Shown here: positions 1-8,691 of the stretch, one piece after another
Numbering within the stretch: position 1 is the stretch's first letter
Layout: every line of letters begins with the position of its first letter
Assembly: GCA_959018755.1 (NCBI GenBank)
Contig: CAUEMA010000008.1
Location: 34,163-98,162, forward strand
Reading direction: 5' to 3'
Source of the DNA: an uncultured Collinsella sp.
Lineage (GTDB): Bacteria; Actinomycetota; Coriobacteriia; Coriobacteriales; Coriobacteriaceae
DNA: 64,000 nt
Position numbers and translations under genes: made by a program
Notes under the pieces: model-generated
What the model was told of the DNA's origin: nothing
Database searches by the model: none
Seen by the model: the letters and a program-made list of their open reading frames with translations, nothing else

Positions 1-1
1 G

Positions 2-1249
2 CTCACCCGCTTTGCCAAGCGCATTGTATATATGTTCGATGGCGACGCCGCCGGTCAAAAGGCCGCACGCCGCGCGATTCAGTTTATCGAGCAGGATTCG
101 ATGGACCTGCGCTGCGTGGTGCTTCCCGACGGCAACGACCCCATGGAGTTCATCACCGCGCATGGTGGCGAGGCTCTGCAGGCGCGCATCGATGCCGCCG
201 AGCCCCTCATGGACTTTGTGTACCGCTCACTGCAGGAGTCGAGCGACATTACCACGCCGGGCGGTCGTGCCAAGGCGCTCGAGGATGCACTGACGCTCAT
301 CTATCCGCTGGGCGATAGCTACATGATCGATACGTACTTTATCCAGATTGCCGACCTGCTGGGTTTGGATCTGGAGACGGTGCGCTCGAGCTCGGGCCGT
401 GTGTTTCGCGATGTTGCCAAGCGCGAGGACGCCGAGCGTCGTCGTGAGCAGAACTACGAGCGCCAGCGGGCGCAGGCCGAGCGTGCAGGCAGCGCGGGCG
501 GTCGGGCGTCTGGTTCGCAGGGGGCGCCTCGCGGCGCTTGGGCGTCGGGGGCGACGCCGCCGGTGTCCGCACCGGTCGAGGAAGAACCGTACGACTATGT
601 GCCGCTCGAGGCCTACGGGGCCGCGCCGGTCGAGGCTGTCGACGATATGCCGCCGATTGATGTGCCGGTTGGTATGGATGGCGCGGCACCGGTCGCCGAT
701 ATAATGGGCGCGCCCGCGTCGCCGACGATGCCGATCGTGCTGACCGACCTAGAGCGAAAGTCTTTGGCGGGGGAGCGCGAGCTGCTGACGATGCTCACGA
801 GCTACCCCGACCTGTTCCGCACGTATGCCGATCGCATTTGCTCGATCGAGTGGGTGGATCCGCGTCACGAGTCCATCGCGTGGGCCGTGCTCGCGACGCC
901 GCCGGGCACCGACCCCACGGCGTGCATGGATGCGGCGCGCGCCGTGTGTCCCGAGGCAGCGTCGCTTGTTAGTGCCGGGCGCATTTCGTCGACGAGTAAG
1001 CACCCCACCGAGACGAACATCGTGTTTATGCTCGACACACTCGAGCTCTACACCATCAAGCGCCGCATGCGCGCCGCACAGGCCAAGCTTCGCCAGGACC
1101 GGTCGCTCGACGATGAGGCACGCCGTGTGCTGACGATGCAGGCGATGCAAGATTCTCAGCGCCAGCGTGAGCTCCAAAAGTCGATCGGCGGCGTGGCGGA
1201 TCCGTTCCGTTTGATCGGTTTGGAGACTGCGGGCGCCGAGCAGGCCTAG
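2..1249 (+). CDS. dnaG: DNA primase, C-terminal part (5' end outside window)
   Basis: Partial gene, open at the window edge; the frame runs from base 2. It opens inside the TOPRIM domain: the segment MFDGDAAGQKAA is the conserved metal-binding DGDxAG motif of bacterial primases, followed by the LPDGNDPMEF motif. After about residue 130 comes a low-complexity Arg/Gly/Ala/Pro linker, then a C-terminal helical region of the kind that binds the replicative helicase DnaB. The role is RNA primer synthesis at the replication fork. sigA follows 110 bp downstream, the usual macromolecular-synthesis pairing. The N-terminal zinc finger and most of the RNA polymerase domain are not visible. No sign of decay is seen in the part present. 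Confidence 0.93.
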   Translation, partial: LTRFAKRIVYMFDGDAAGQKAARRAIQFIEQDSMDLRCVVLPDGNDPMEFITAHGGEALQARIDAAEPLMDFVYRSLQESSDITTPGGRAKALEDALTLIYPLGDSYMIDTYFIQIADLLGLDLETVRSSSGRVFRDVAKREDAERRREQNYERQRAQAERAGSAGGRASGSQGAPRGAWASGATPPVSAPVEEEPYDYVPLEAYGAAPVEAVDDMPPIDVPVGMDGAAPVADIMGAPASPTMPIVLTDLERKSLAGERELLTMLTSYPDLFRTYADRICSIEWVDPRHESIAWAVLATPPGTDPTACMDAARAVCPEAASLVSAGRISSTSKHPTETNIVFMLDTLELYTIKRRMRAAQAKLRQDRSLDDEARRVLTMQAMQDSQRQRELQKSIGGVADPFRLIGLETAGAEQA

Positions 1250-1318
1250 ATGTTGTGGTCAACCAGCGTATTTGCGCCTATATCCAGTCTGAATTTTGGG
1301 TATAGACGTGTAGGTGTG

Positions 1319-1327
1319 TGCTAAAGT
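1319..1327 (+). promoter_or_regulatory. Possible extended -10 promoter for sigA
   Basis: TGC directly followed by TAAAGT has the form of an extended -10 element, about 33 bp upstream of the GTG start. No good -35 hexamer lies 16-18 bp upstream. sigA could also be read through from dnaG. Inferred only from the pattern. Confidence 0.35.
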
Positions 1328-1359
1328 AATGAGTCCTGTGGACTAGGAAGGGAGAATCT

Positions 1360-2706
1360 GTGCCAAATAAGAGTGAGAGCACGGGTACTGGGCTGGAATC
1401 CTACGTTGCAAAGCTCATGGGCAACGGCTCAAACAGGACTTCGGTAACCGAGGACGAGATTCAGGTCGCCCTGAAGGATATCGATGTATCTGACGAGCAA
1501 CTCAACGCGGTGTATTCCGCGCTGCGCAACAGCGGCATCCAGATTATCTCCGCGAGCGGAAACGACGACGCTCCCATGGGCGTCGAAGATGACGATAACG
1601 ATAGCGATACCGATGATTTCGATGACGACGAGCACGATTCCGGTTCACTCGACGATCACGAGCTTAAGATGGCCCGTCAGGCCGACGCCGAGATGGGTTC
1701 TTCCAAGAGCAAGAAGAAGCGCACCGTGCGTACGTCCCGTTCGCGCTCGCGCGTGCGCGGCATCGATGCCTCCACGGTGATGCTGACCGGTGACCCGGTT
1801 CGTATGTACCTTAAGGAGATCGGTAAGGTCGACCTGCTGACCGCCTCCGAAGAGGTCGATCTGGCCATGAAGATCGAGGCCGGTCTCGATGCCACCGAGA
1901 AGCTCGAGGCCGCCGAGGCGGGCGAGATCGAGCTTACCCGCGCCGAGATACGTCGCCTGACCCGTATCGAGAACGTGGGTCTCGAGGCCAAGCAGGCGCT
2001 CATCAGCGCCAACCTGCGTCTGGTCGTCTCCATCGCCAAGCGCTACGTCGGTCGCGGCATGCTGTTCTTGGACCTGATCCAGGAGGGCAACCTCGGTCTG
2101 ATCCGCGCCGTCGAGAAGTTCGACTACCAGAAGGGCTTTAAGTTCTCCACGTACGCCACGTGGTGGATCCGTCAGGCCATCACGCGCGCTATCGCCGACC
2201 AGGCCCGTACCATCCGTATTCCCGTGCACATGGTCGAGACCATCAACAAACTCGTTCGCGTGCAGCGCCAGCTTCTCCAGGACCTGGGTCGCGATCCGAC
2301 CCCCGAGGAGATCGGTGCCGAGATGGACATGAGTGCCGACCGCGTCCGCGAGATCCAGAAGATTTCGCAGGAGCCCGTGTCGCTCGAGACCCCTATCGGC
2401 GAGGAAGAGGATTCCCAGCTGGGCGACTTCATCGAGGACTCCCAGGCTATCGTTCCGCCCGATGCCGCCAGCTTCTCCATGCTGCAGGAGCAGCTCACCC
2501 AGGTGCTCGACTCGCTTGCCGATCGTGAGCGCAAGGTTATCGAGCTGCGCTTTGGCCTTGTTGACGGACATCCCCGTACGCTCGAGGAAGTCGGCCGCGA
2601 GTTTGGCGTCACGCGTGAGCGCATCCGTCAGATCGAGTCCAAGACCCTGGCCAAGCTCCGTCACCCCAGCCGCTCCAGCAAGCTCAAAGACTATATTGAG
2701 TCTTAA
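1360..2706 (+). CDS. rpoD: Primary RNA polymerase sigma factor SigA/RpoD
   Basis: Housekeeping sigma-70 of 448 residues that directs core RNA polymerase to promoters. GTG start chosen because GGAAGGGAG lies just upstream. The N-terminus (to about 130) has a short conserved helical part, then a run of Asp/Glu and a Lys/Arg/Ser-rich patch, as is common in actinobacterial SigA. Region 1.2 starts at DPVRMYLKEIG. Region 2 contains the -10 recognition segment YATWWIRQAITRAI. Region 4.2 carries the helix-turn-helix TLEEVGREFGVTRERIRQIE. A hairpin follows the stop. It is distinct from the second, SigB/F-type sigma factor at 38 kb. Confidence 0.97.
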   Translation: MPNKSESTGTGLESYVAKLMGNGSNRTSVTEDEIQVALKDIDVSDEQLNAVYSALRNSGIQIISASGNDDAPMGVEDDDNDSDTDDFDDDEHDSGSLDDHELKMARQADAEMGSSKSKKKRTVRTSRSRSRVRGIDASTVMLTGDPVRMYLKEIGKVDLLTASEEVDLAMKIEAGLDATEKLEAAEAGEIELTRAEIRRLTRIENVGLEAKQALISANLRLVVSIAKRYVGRGMLFLDLIQEGNLGLIRAVEKFDYQKGFKFSTYATWWIRQAITRAIADQARTIRIPVHMVETINKLVRVQRQLLQDLGRDPTPEEIGAEMDMSADRVREIQKISQEPVSLETPIGEEEDSQLGDFIEDSQAIVPPDAASFSMLQEQLTQVLDSLADRERKVIELRFGLVDGHPRTLEEVGREFGVTRERIRQIESKTLAKLRHPSRSSKLKDYIES

Positions 2707-2720
2707 CCTCGCAAGCAAGA

Positions 2721-2755
2721 AGCGCCCTCAAGCACATCCGCTTGGGGGCGCTTTC
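2721..2755 (+). terminator. Hairpin terminator after sigA
   Basis: AGCGCCCTCAAGC pairs with GCTTGGGGGCGCT across a 6-nt loop (one mismatch), followed by a short T-rich stretch. It ends the dnaG-sigA transcript. Confidence 0.55.
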
Positions 2756-2770
2756 ATGTAGTCGTTGGGT

Positions 2771-2796
2771 AGTCATTGGGGACGTCCCCAATGACT
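2771..2796. repeat. 26-bp perfect palindrome containing GGGGACGTCCCC
   Basis: The 26 bp read the same on both strands; the core is TGGGGACGTCCCCA. It lies between the sigA terminator and the tRNA promoter. The same GGGAC/GTCCC core recurs in other intergenic inverted repeats of this window (23.1, 26.1, 33.9 and 57.5 kb). A short interspersed palindrome is the simplest reading; a protein-binding site is possible. Confidence 0.6.
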
Positions 2797-2822
2797 AGGT
2801 CGAAAAATTCTCAAAAAAGTTC

Positions 2823-2850
2823 TTGCCCTAAGCTGATTCGTCCGTATAAT
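2823..2850 (+). promoter_or_regulatory. Promoter for the tRNA-Asn pair
   Basis: TTGCCC, a 16-bp spacer and a perfect TATAAT, ending 30 bp before the first tRNA. An A/T-rich tract just upstream resembles an UP element. This is the best sigma-70-type promoter in the window. Confidence 0.7.
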
Positions 2851-2880
2851 AAACTTCGTTGCTTGAGAGCACGCACCTAT

Positions 2881-2955
2881 TCCTCGGTAGCTCAATGGTA
2901 GAGCACGCGGCTGTTAACCGCGCTGTTGTAGGTTCGAGTCCTACCCGGGGAGCCA
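2881..2955 (+). tRNA. tRNA-Asn (anticodon GTT), copy 1
   Basis: 75 nt including an encoded CCA. The acceptor stem TCCTCGG pairs with CCGGGGA (one G-T pair). The D arm is GCTC/GAGC, the anticodon loop CTGTTAA gives GTT, and the T loop is TTCGAGT. It is followed by a small hairpin terminator. Confidence 0.97.
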
Positions 2956-2964
2956 GAATTTTTC

Positions 2965-2986
2965 AGCCCTTTCCGTTGGGCTTTTT
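2965..2986 (+). terminator. Small terminator between the two tRNA-Asn genes
   Basis: AGCCC, an 8-nt loop, GGGCT and five Ts. The stem is short, so partial read-through into the second tRNA is likely; no separate promoter fits in the 34-bp gap. Confidence 0.6.
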
Positions 2987-2989
2987 AAT

Positions 2990-3064
2990 TCCTCGGTAGC
3001 TCAATGGTAGAGCACGCGGCTGTTAACCGCGCTGTTGTAGGTTCGAGTCCTACCCGGGGAGCCA
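2990..3064 (+). tRNA. tRNA-Asn (anticodon GTT), copy 2
   Basis: Identical over all 75 nt to the copy at 2881-2955, including CCA. The gene is therefore a recent or gene-converted tandem duplication, read from the same upstream promoter. Confidence 0.97.
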
Positions 3065-3071
3065 GGTTGTA

Positions 3072-3100
3072 AAACCCGTCGCTTATGTGGCGGGTTTTTT
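3072..3100 (+). terminator. Terminator of the tRNA-Asn operon
   Basis: AAACCCG pairs with CGGGTTT and is followed directly by a T run (CGGGTTTTTT). Confidence 0.75.
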
Positions 3101-3258
3101 CATGCCGCGATCGCCTGGCGCGAACGTTACCGTATCAACATTTCGTGTCGAGGATGTAATCCCGTGACCCGCCACCTCAACATGGCGCGGTCGTTGTAGA
3201 ATATTGCAATGATTGCTCCCACGACATGGTGCCGCGAGCACCAGATAAGGAGATTCTT

Positions 3259-3615
3259 GTGTCTGAGACCATTAACGGCAGCCTGAGCGTCTCGAACGAC
3301 GTTATTGCCGATATTGCCGGTTATGCCGCGATGACGTGCTATGGCGTCGTCGGTATGGCCGAACAGCTCCAGGGCGCCGAGAGCGTGCGCCTGCTTGCCG
3401 GTCAGCGCCTCCGCAAGGGCGTGCTTGTCTCCGCCGACGAGAACGGCCTTACGGTCGATCTTCACGTCGTGCTCGAGAACGGCGTCAACATGAAGTCCGT
3501 CTGCCACAATCTTTCGAGCTCCGTTGCCTTCACCCTGCAGGAGATCGCCCAGATCGATCCCGCCAGCCTTAAGATCGGCATCCATATCGACGCGCTCAAG
3601 AGCCGTCTGAATTAG
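3259..3615 (+). CDS. Asp23/Gls24 family protein (YloU-like)
   Basis: 118 residues. GTG start at 3259 chosen because AAGGAG lies 6 bp upstream; an in-frame ATG at 3226 has no such site. The sequence has the Asp23 pattern ISDVIADIAGYAAMTCYGVVGM-like helix, a basic segment and the late LKIGIHIDAL strand. Family members (B. subtilis YloU, S. aureus Asp23) are small proteins linked to the membrane and cell-envelope stress; biochemical function is uncertain. The order asp23-fakA-recG matches yloU-yloV-recG of Firmicutes. A second paralogue lies at 49500-49862, next to nusB. Confidence 0.88.
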   Translation: MSETINGSLSVSNDVIADIAGYAAMTCYGVVGMAEQLQGAESVRLLAGQRLRKGVLVSADENGLTVDLHVVLENGVNMKSVCHNLSSSVAFTLQEIAQIDPASLKIGIHIDALKSRLN

Positions 3616-3642
3616 CATCCGAAAACGGAGATTCAAATACCC

Positions 3643-5304
3643 ATGATTGCAAAGACCATTCGCACCTGTTTTCCGATCGCTGCGGCTGCCGTTTCCGACA
3701 AGGCCGAGGAGATCAACAAGCTCAACGTCTTCCCCGTACCCGACGGCGACACCGGCACCAACATGTCGCTCACGCTCGCCTCGGTGACCAAGGAGCTTTC
3801 CGCCCTTCCCGCCGATGCCGACATGGAGGCCATCGCAGGCGCCATCACGCACGGCTCCCTGATGGGTGCCCGCGGCAACTCCGGTGTCATCACCTCGCAG
3901 ATCCTGCGCGGTGTTGCCGAGGGTCTCGTTTCTGCCGATGAGCCCATCACGTCCGCTAACATCGCCTTCGCCTTCCGTCGCGCCGTCAAGGTCGCCTTCC
4001 AGGCCGTCCGCAAGCCCATCGAAGGCACGATCCTCACGGTCCTGCGAGATGTTTCGACCAAGGCCGACGAGTGCGAAAAGAAGAAGTTCTCGGCCGAGGA
4101 TGCGCTCGATGCTATCGTCGTCGAGGCCTACCAGTCCGTCGCCCGCACGCCCGACCTGCTGCCCGTTCTGAAGGAGAACGGCGTGGTCGACTCTGGCGCC
4201 TTTGGCTTTGCCATCTTCCTGGAGAACTTTGTTGCCGCCGCTCTTGGCCGCAGCACCGTTGTCGAGGATTTCTCCGCCACGTTTGATTCCGCTGGCTCTG
4301 CCCGCGACGCGGCCCTTGGTCGCGTTGAGATCGAGGCCAACGACGACTGGGAGGGCTCGGAGTTCCGCTACTGCAACGAGTTCCTCTTTAAGGCCGACGC
4401 CCCGTTTGACGAGGACGAGTGCCTTAAGTTCCTGGGCTCCATGGGCGACTGTGAGCTTCTCGTGGGTGCCTACCCCGACTACAAGATCCATGTGCACTCC
4501 AACACGCCTAACCTGGTGCTCGAGCACATGCTGCAGCTTGGTCAGATCTACGAGGTCTTTATCCACAACATGGAGATGGAGGCCCACGACCGTACCGCCA
4601 AGATTCACGAGGACCAGGAAAAGGCCGCTGAGCCTGCCAAGGCGTTGGGCTTTGTCGCCGTTGCCGCCGGCTCTGGCGAGGCCGACATCCTCAAGTCCCT
4701 CGGCGTTGACGTGATCGTCTCGGGTGGCCAGACCATGAACCCCTCGACCGCCGACCTGCTGGGCGCGGTGGACCAGGTCAACGCGACCTCGGTCATCATC
4801 CTGCCCAACAACGGCAATATCCGCATGGCTGCCGAGGCCGCTGCCTCTGCCTGCACCGACAAGAAGGTCGCCGTCGTTCCCACTAAGACCGTTCCGCAGG
4901 CCTTCTCCGCGCTGTTCGCTGTCCTGCCCGATTCCGAGCTCGAGGACGCCGTCGCCGCTATGGTCGACGCCATCAGCGAGGTCCGCGATGGCGAGGTCAC
5001 CCGTGCCGTGCGCGATTCCAGCGCCTCTGACGGCTCTCCGATTCACTCCGGTGATGTCATGGGTATTATTGCCGGCTCCATCGACGTGGTCGGCTCCGAT
5101 GTGAAGCAGGTCACGCTCGATTGCATCAACCGCATGCAGGAGGAAGAGGAGGGCGACGCACTGACGATTCTGGCCGGCGAGGAGCTGTCCGATGAGGCCT
5201 TCCAGGAGATCGTCGACGCCATCGAGGAGGCTCAGCCCGACCTGGAGATCGATGCTCATCGTGGCGAGCAGCCGCTCTATCCCGTGATCTTCTCGATCGA
5301 GTAG
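3643..5304 (+). CDS. fakA: DAK2/DegV-like protein, probable fatty acid kinase subunit FakA
   Basis: 553 residues. The N-terminal DhaL/DAK2 domain contains LNVFPVPDGDTGTNMSLT, whose Asp residues bind Mg-ATP in dihydroxyacetone kinases and FakA, then the GARGNSGVI motif. The C-terminal half resembles the EDD/DegV fold of YloV. FakA phosphorylates fatty acids delivered by a FakB lipid-binding partner and feeds phospholipid synthesis via acyl phosphate; no FakB gene is in the window. plsX and acpP lie 5-7 kb downstream. The start follows a weak GGAG. Family and domain order are clear; the substrate is inferred. Confidence 0.88.
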   Translation: MIAKTIRTCFPIAAAAVSDKAEEINKLNVFPVPDGDTGTNMSLTLASVTKELSALPADADMEAIAGAITHGSLMGARGNSGVITSQILRGVAEGLVSADEPITSANIAFAFRRAVKVAFQAVRKPIEGTILTVLRDVSTKADECEKKKFSAEDALDAIVVEAYQSVARTPDLLPVLKENGVVDSGAFGFAIFLENFVAAALGRSTVVEDFSATFDSAGSARDAALGRVEIEANDDWEGSEFRYCNEFLFKADAPFDEDECLKFLGSMGDCELLVGAYPDYKIHVHSNTPNLVLEHMLQLGQIYEVFIHNMEMEAHDRTAKIHEDQEKAAEPAKALGFVAVAAGSGEADILKSLGVDVIVSGGQTMNPSTADLLGAVDQVNATSVIILPNNGNIRMAAEAAASACTDKKVAVVPTKTVPQAFSALFAVLPDSELEDAVAAMVDAISEVRDGEVTRAVRDSSASDGSPIHSGDVMGIIAGSIDVVGSDVKQVTLDCINRMQEEEEGDALTILAGEELSDEAFQEIVDAIEEAQPDLEIDAHRGEQPLYPVIFSIE

Positions 5305-5314
5305 GCATCTACCC

Positions 5315-7492
5315 ATGTCCGAGCTGTGCTCCGTGCCGCGCGCCTCGGAGCGCTTTGCCCAGAGCAATGCGCTCGACGAGGATATCGCGCGACTCAAATA
5401 TGTTTCGGGTAAACGTGAGGAGGCCCTTCGCCGTCTGGGAATTCGGACGGTGGGGGACCTCCTTCTCCATATCCCTCACCGATATCTCGACTTTACGCGC
5501 TCCTGGTCCATCGAGATGGCTCCCATCGGTACCGTGTGCACGATTGTCGCCACGGTCGATCGTATCGTTCAAAAGCAGCCCCGCCCGCGTATGCAGGTGA
5601 CCGAGGTCTCGCTGGTGGACGAGACGGGCGTGTTGCAGGTCGCCTTTTTCCGTCAGCCCTGGATCGCCCAGCAGTTCAAGCAAGGCGACCGCCTGGCCGT
5701 GATGGGTAAGGTCGAGTTTGCCTACGGCTTTAAGCAGATGGCCTCGCCGCATTTCGAAAAGCTCGAGGATGGGCGTGCCGCGGGCACCATACTGCCGGTC
5801 CATTATGTGAGCGATGGCGTGAGCCAGGCGTGGATGCGCCGCATCGTAATCGGCGCGCTCGAGGTTGTCGGCAATCCCTTCGACCCGATTCCCGCACGCT
5901 TACGCGTCAAGCGCCAGCTGATGAGCAATGCTCGTGCGCTGCGCTCAATTCACTTTCCATCGAGCATGGCCGAGCGCGATATCGCGCGCGCACGGCTTGC
6001 CTACGAGGAGTGCCTCTACCTTCAGCTGGCGCTGCGTCTGCGCAACGACGGTGGCATGGTCGGCGTCGTTCCCTACGCCCACACCGCGGGCGAGCATCTG
6101 GCCGCGCTTAAGCAGGCCCTCCCGTTTTCGCTGAGCGACGAGCAAGAGGCCGCGTTCCAAGACATCCTGCACGACATGTGCGATGGCGGGCGCGTGATGA
6201 ACCGCCTGCTGCTGGGCGACGTCGGAACCGGCAAGACCGCCGTCGCCGCCTGCGCGCTGGCCGTTGCGGCCGATAGCGGCACCCAGTCCTGCGTTATGGC
6301 GCCAACGGGTGTGCTGGCGCGCCAATATGCCGATAAGACCGGCCCCTTGCTCTCGCAGGCCGGCATGTCCTGGGCGCTCCTGACGGGTGCCACGCCGGCA
6401 GCCGAGCGCGAGCAGATCCATGCGCAGCTGAAATCGGGCGAGCTCGACGTCCTCTTTGGTACCCATGCGGTCCTCTCGGATGACGTGACGTTTAAGCATC
6501 TGTCGCTTGTCGTCATCGACGAGCAGCACCGCTTTGGTGTGGGCCAGCGCAATGCCCTGCGTGCCAAGGGCCCGGGTGCCGACCTGCTCGTTATGACGGC
6601 GACGCCGATTCCGCGCACGTTGGCGCTCTCGGTCTACGGCGACCTTGACACGAGCATCATCCGCCATCGGCCTGTTCCGGGGGCGGGCGTTACGACGCGT
6701 GTGCTCACCGAGTCGAGCCGCGACCTGGCCTACGGCGCCATTCGCGAGGCGCATGAAAAGGGCCAGCAGGCTTACGTGATCTGCCCGCTTGTGGAGCCGA
6801 GCGACTCGGCCGATGAGCTTGAGGATGTCCCCGGTATCGCCCGCGACGATGAGGGCCGCGTGACCGTCCCCGTGCCGCTGCACGATACGGCAACCGAGCT
6901 CGACCGGCTGCGCCTGGCGTTGCCGGGGCTTACTATCGAGCGCCTTCATGGCCGCATGCCGGCGGGGGAGAAGGACCGCGTGATCGATGCCTTCAAGCGC
7001 GGTGAGATCGACGTGCTCGTTTCGACCACGGTGGTCGAGGTGGGCGTCGACGTGCCCAACGCCACCGTCATGGTCATCGAGAACGGTGAGCGCTTTGGCT
7101 TGGCGGCCCTGCACCAGTTGCGCGGCCGTGTGGGCCGCGGCAGCGTGTCGGGCACCTGCCTGGTCATGACGCACTCCAAGGGCAACGGCGGCGCGTCGGC
7201 GGCACAAGACCGCCTCCAGTCGCTCGAAAAGACCTCAGACGGCTTTACGCTCGCCCAGATGGACCTGCGCTTGCGCCATGAGGGCGAAATCCTGGGCTAC
7301 CGTCAGCATGGCGGCGTGACCCTGCGCTTTGTGGACCTGGACGCCGACGAGGATCTTATCGAATGGGCCCATTTGGACGCGGTCGAGCTCTTGCGGTATG
7401 CTTGCAACCTTGACTCCGTGGCGACGCGTCCCTTGCGCGACGCGGTCGCCACGCGCTATCGACATATCTTTAAGGAGGTCAGCGGAGGATGA
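5315..7492 (+). CDS. recG: ATP-dependent DNA helicase RecG
   Basis: 725 residues, slightly longer than many RecG. The N-terminal wedge/OB domain (about 1-230) includes the typical GDLLLHIPHRYLDF segment. The superfamily 2 helicase core follows, with Walker A GDVGTGKT near residue 300, motif II DEQH near 402 and motif VI QLRGRVGRG. RecG remodels stalled replication forks and branch-migrates Holliday junctions. An insertion of about 20 acidic residues (EPSDSADELEDVPG...) sits between helicase motifs. It starts 10 bp after fakA and overlaps rsmD by 4 bp (ATGA). Confidence 0.96.
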   Translation: MSELCSVPRASERFAQSNALDEDIARLKYVSGKREEALRRLGIRTVGDLLLHIPHRYLDFTRSWSIEMAPIGTVCTIVATVDRIVQKQPRPRMQVTEVSLVDETGVLQVAFFRQPWIAQQFKQGDRLAVMGKVEFAYGFKQMASPHFEKLEDGRAAGTILPVHYVSDGVSQAWMRRIVIGALEVVGNPFDPIPARLRVKRQLMSNARALRSIHFPSSMAERDIARARLAYEECLYLQLALRLRNDGGMVGVVPYAHTAGEHLAALKQALPFSLSDEQEAAFQDILHDMCDGGRVMNRLLLGDVGTGKTAVAACALAVAADSGTQSCVMAPTGVLARQYADKTGPLLSQAGMSWALLTGATPAAEREQIHAQLKSGELDVLFGTHAVLSDDVTFKHLSLVVIDEQHRFGVGQRNALRAKGPGADLLVMTATPIPRTLALSVYGDLDTSIIRHRPVPGAGVTTRVLTESSRDLAYGAIREAHEKGQQAYVICPLVEPSDSADELEDVPGIARDDEGRVTVPVPLHDTATELDRLRLALPGLTIERLHGRMPAGEKDRVIDAFKRGEIDVLVSTTVVEVGVDVPNATVMVIENGERFGLAALHQLRGRVGRGSVSGTCLVMTHSKGNGGASAAQDRLQSLEKTSDGFTLAQMDLRLRHEGEILGYRQHGGVTLRFVDLDADEDLIEWAHLDAVELLRYACNLDSVATRPLRDAVATRYRHIFKEVSGG

Positions 7493-8133
7493 GAATCATC
7501 GGCGGTGAATGGCGCGGCCGTAAGATCGAAGAGCCGCGCGGGCGCGATGTCACCCGTCCCACGACCGATCGCGTGCGCGAGGCATGTGCATCCATGGTCA
7601 TGTCGGCGTTCGACTTCGATTTGGACGAGGTCCGCGTGCTGGACGCTTTTGGCGGCTCCGGCGCCCTGGGAATTGAGATGCTCTCGCGTGGCGCCCGCAC
7701 GCTCACCACGTTCGAGATCGATCGCAACGCCGCCCGTCTGATCACCAAGAACGTCGAGTCGCTGTGCCGCGACCGTTCGCGTTGGCGTGTCGTTACCGGC
7801 GATGTGCTGGCGAGTGCCTCGCGCGGTCGCGTGCCGGGCGGTCCTTTTGATCTGGTCCTGCTCGATCCGCCGTATGCCTTTGGCGCCGAGCCGGTCGAGG
7901 AGCTGCTGCAAAATCTTTCCCAGCAGGAGCTGCTGACGCCCGGGGCCTTTGCCCTGTTTGAGCATGCCGCAACCGATGCGGGCGCTCATCCAGCTGGTTT
8001 TGAGACCGTGCGAGAGAAGCGCTACGGCATTACCTCGGTTGACTTGCTGCGCTGGGTGGCCGAGGACGTGAAGGACCATGGTGACGAGAACGAAAATGAC
8101 GAGGATGCGCCTTCGGAGGACGCCCATGAATGA
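7489..8133 (+). CDS. rsmD: 16S rRNA (guanine(966)-N2)-methyltransferase RsmD
   Basis: 214 residues. Class I SAM methyltransferase: SAM-binding LDAFGGSGALGIEML at about 45-60 and catalytic LLDPPYA at about 125. It methylates G966 of 16S rRNA in the assembling 30S subunit. The order rsmD-coaD is conserved widely. The last 25 residues form an unusual acidic tail (Asp/Glu/Asn-rich); its codons hold the ribosome binding site of coaD, and the two genes overlap by 8 bp. Confidence 0.93.
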   Translation: MRIIGGEWRGRKIEEPRGRDVTRPTTDRVREACASMVMSAFDFDLDEVRVLDAFGGSGALGIEMLSRGARTLTTFEIDRNAARLITKNVESLCRDRSRWRVVTGDVLASASRGRVPGGPFDLVLLDPPYAFGAEPVEELLQNLSQQELLTPGAFALFEHAATDAGAHPAGFETVREKRYGITSVDLLRWVAEDVKDHGDENENDEDAPSEDAHE

Positions 8134-8623
8134 CACCATCAACCGCGTGATCGTCCCGGGCACCTTCGACCCCATCACCTTTGGCCATATCGATGTGATT
8201 CGCCGTGCCCGCCGCATCTTTCCCAGCGTGATTGTCGCCGTGGCCGAGTCGCAGGGTAAAAACGGCGTGGGTACCACCTTTATGCTCGACGAGCGCGTGG
8301 CGCTGGCCCGCGAGGCCCTCGGCGATTTGGACGGCATCGAGGTACTGCCTTTCACCGGCCTGCTGGTCGACTTTGCACGTGAACAGGGGGCAGGTGCCGT
8401 CGTTAAGGGCCTGCGCGCCATGACCGACTTTGAGTACGAGCTGCAGCAGGCCGACCTCAACTACCGCCTGGATAACGAGCTGGAGTCTATCTTTGTCATG
8501 AGTGCTCCGCAGTACGGCTATATCTCGAGCTCGGTGGTGCGCCAGATCGCGTCGCTTGGCAGCGACGTGTCGACGTTTGTGCCGCCCAACGTGGTCGAAG
8601 CGCTCAAACATCGCTTTTCGTGA
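8126..8623 (+). CDS. coaD: Pantetheine-phosphate adenylyltransferase
   Basis: 165 residues. ATG at 8126 chosen because GGAGGA ends 5 bp before it; an upstream in-frame start at 8078 would add Arg/Thr-rich residues foreign to the family. The nucleotidyltransferase motif GTFDPITFGHIDVI contains the T/HxGH signature, and ISSSVVRQIAS is the C-terminal ATP-contact motif. It transfers AMP from ATP to 4'-phosphopantetheine, the penultimate step of coenzyme A synthesis. The length is normal. CoA also supplies the prosthetic group of AcpP, encoded downstream. Confidence 0.96.
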   Translation: MNDTINRVIVPGTFDPITFGHIDVIRRARRIFPSVIVAVAESQGKNGVGTTFMLDERVALAREALGDLDGIEVLPFTGLLVDFAREQGAGAVVKGLRAMTDFEYELQQADLNYRLDNELESIFVMSAPQYGYISSSVVRQIASLGSDVSTFVPPNVVEALKHRFS

Positions 8624-8691
8624 CATTTTTTATTGCCTGGTGGCATGTGGTAAACTAACTCGATGATATGTTACCTATGAAAGGAGACCGG

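Noticed and set aside
2881..3064. Direct repeat that could look like a CRISPR unit
   Set aside because: The two copies are complete tRNA-Asn genes; no array of repeats and spacers exists in the window.
3127..5397. A 756-codon minus-strand frame opposite asp23 and fakA
   Set aside because: Shadow frame of two well-supported genes, no start signal and composition unlike a real protein.
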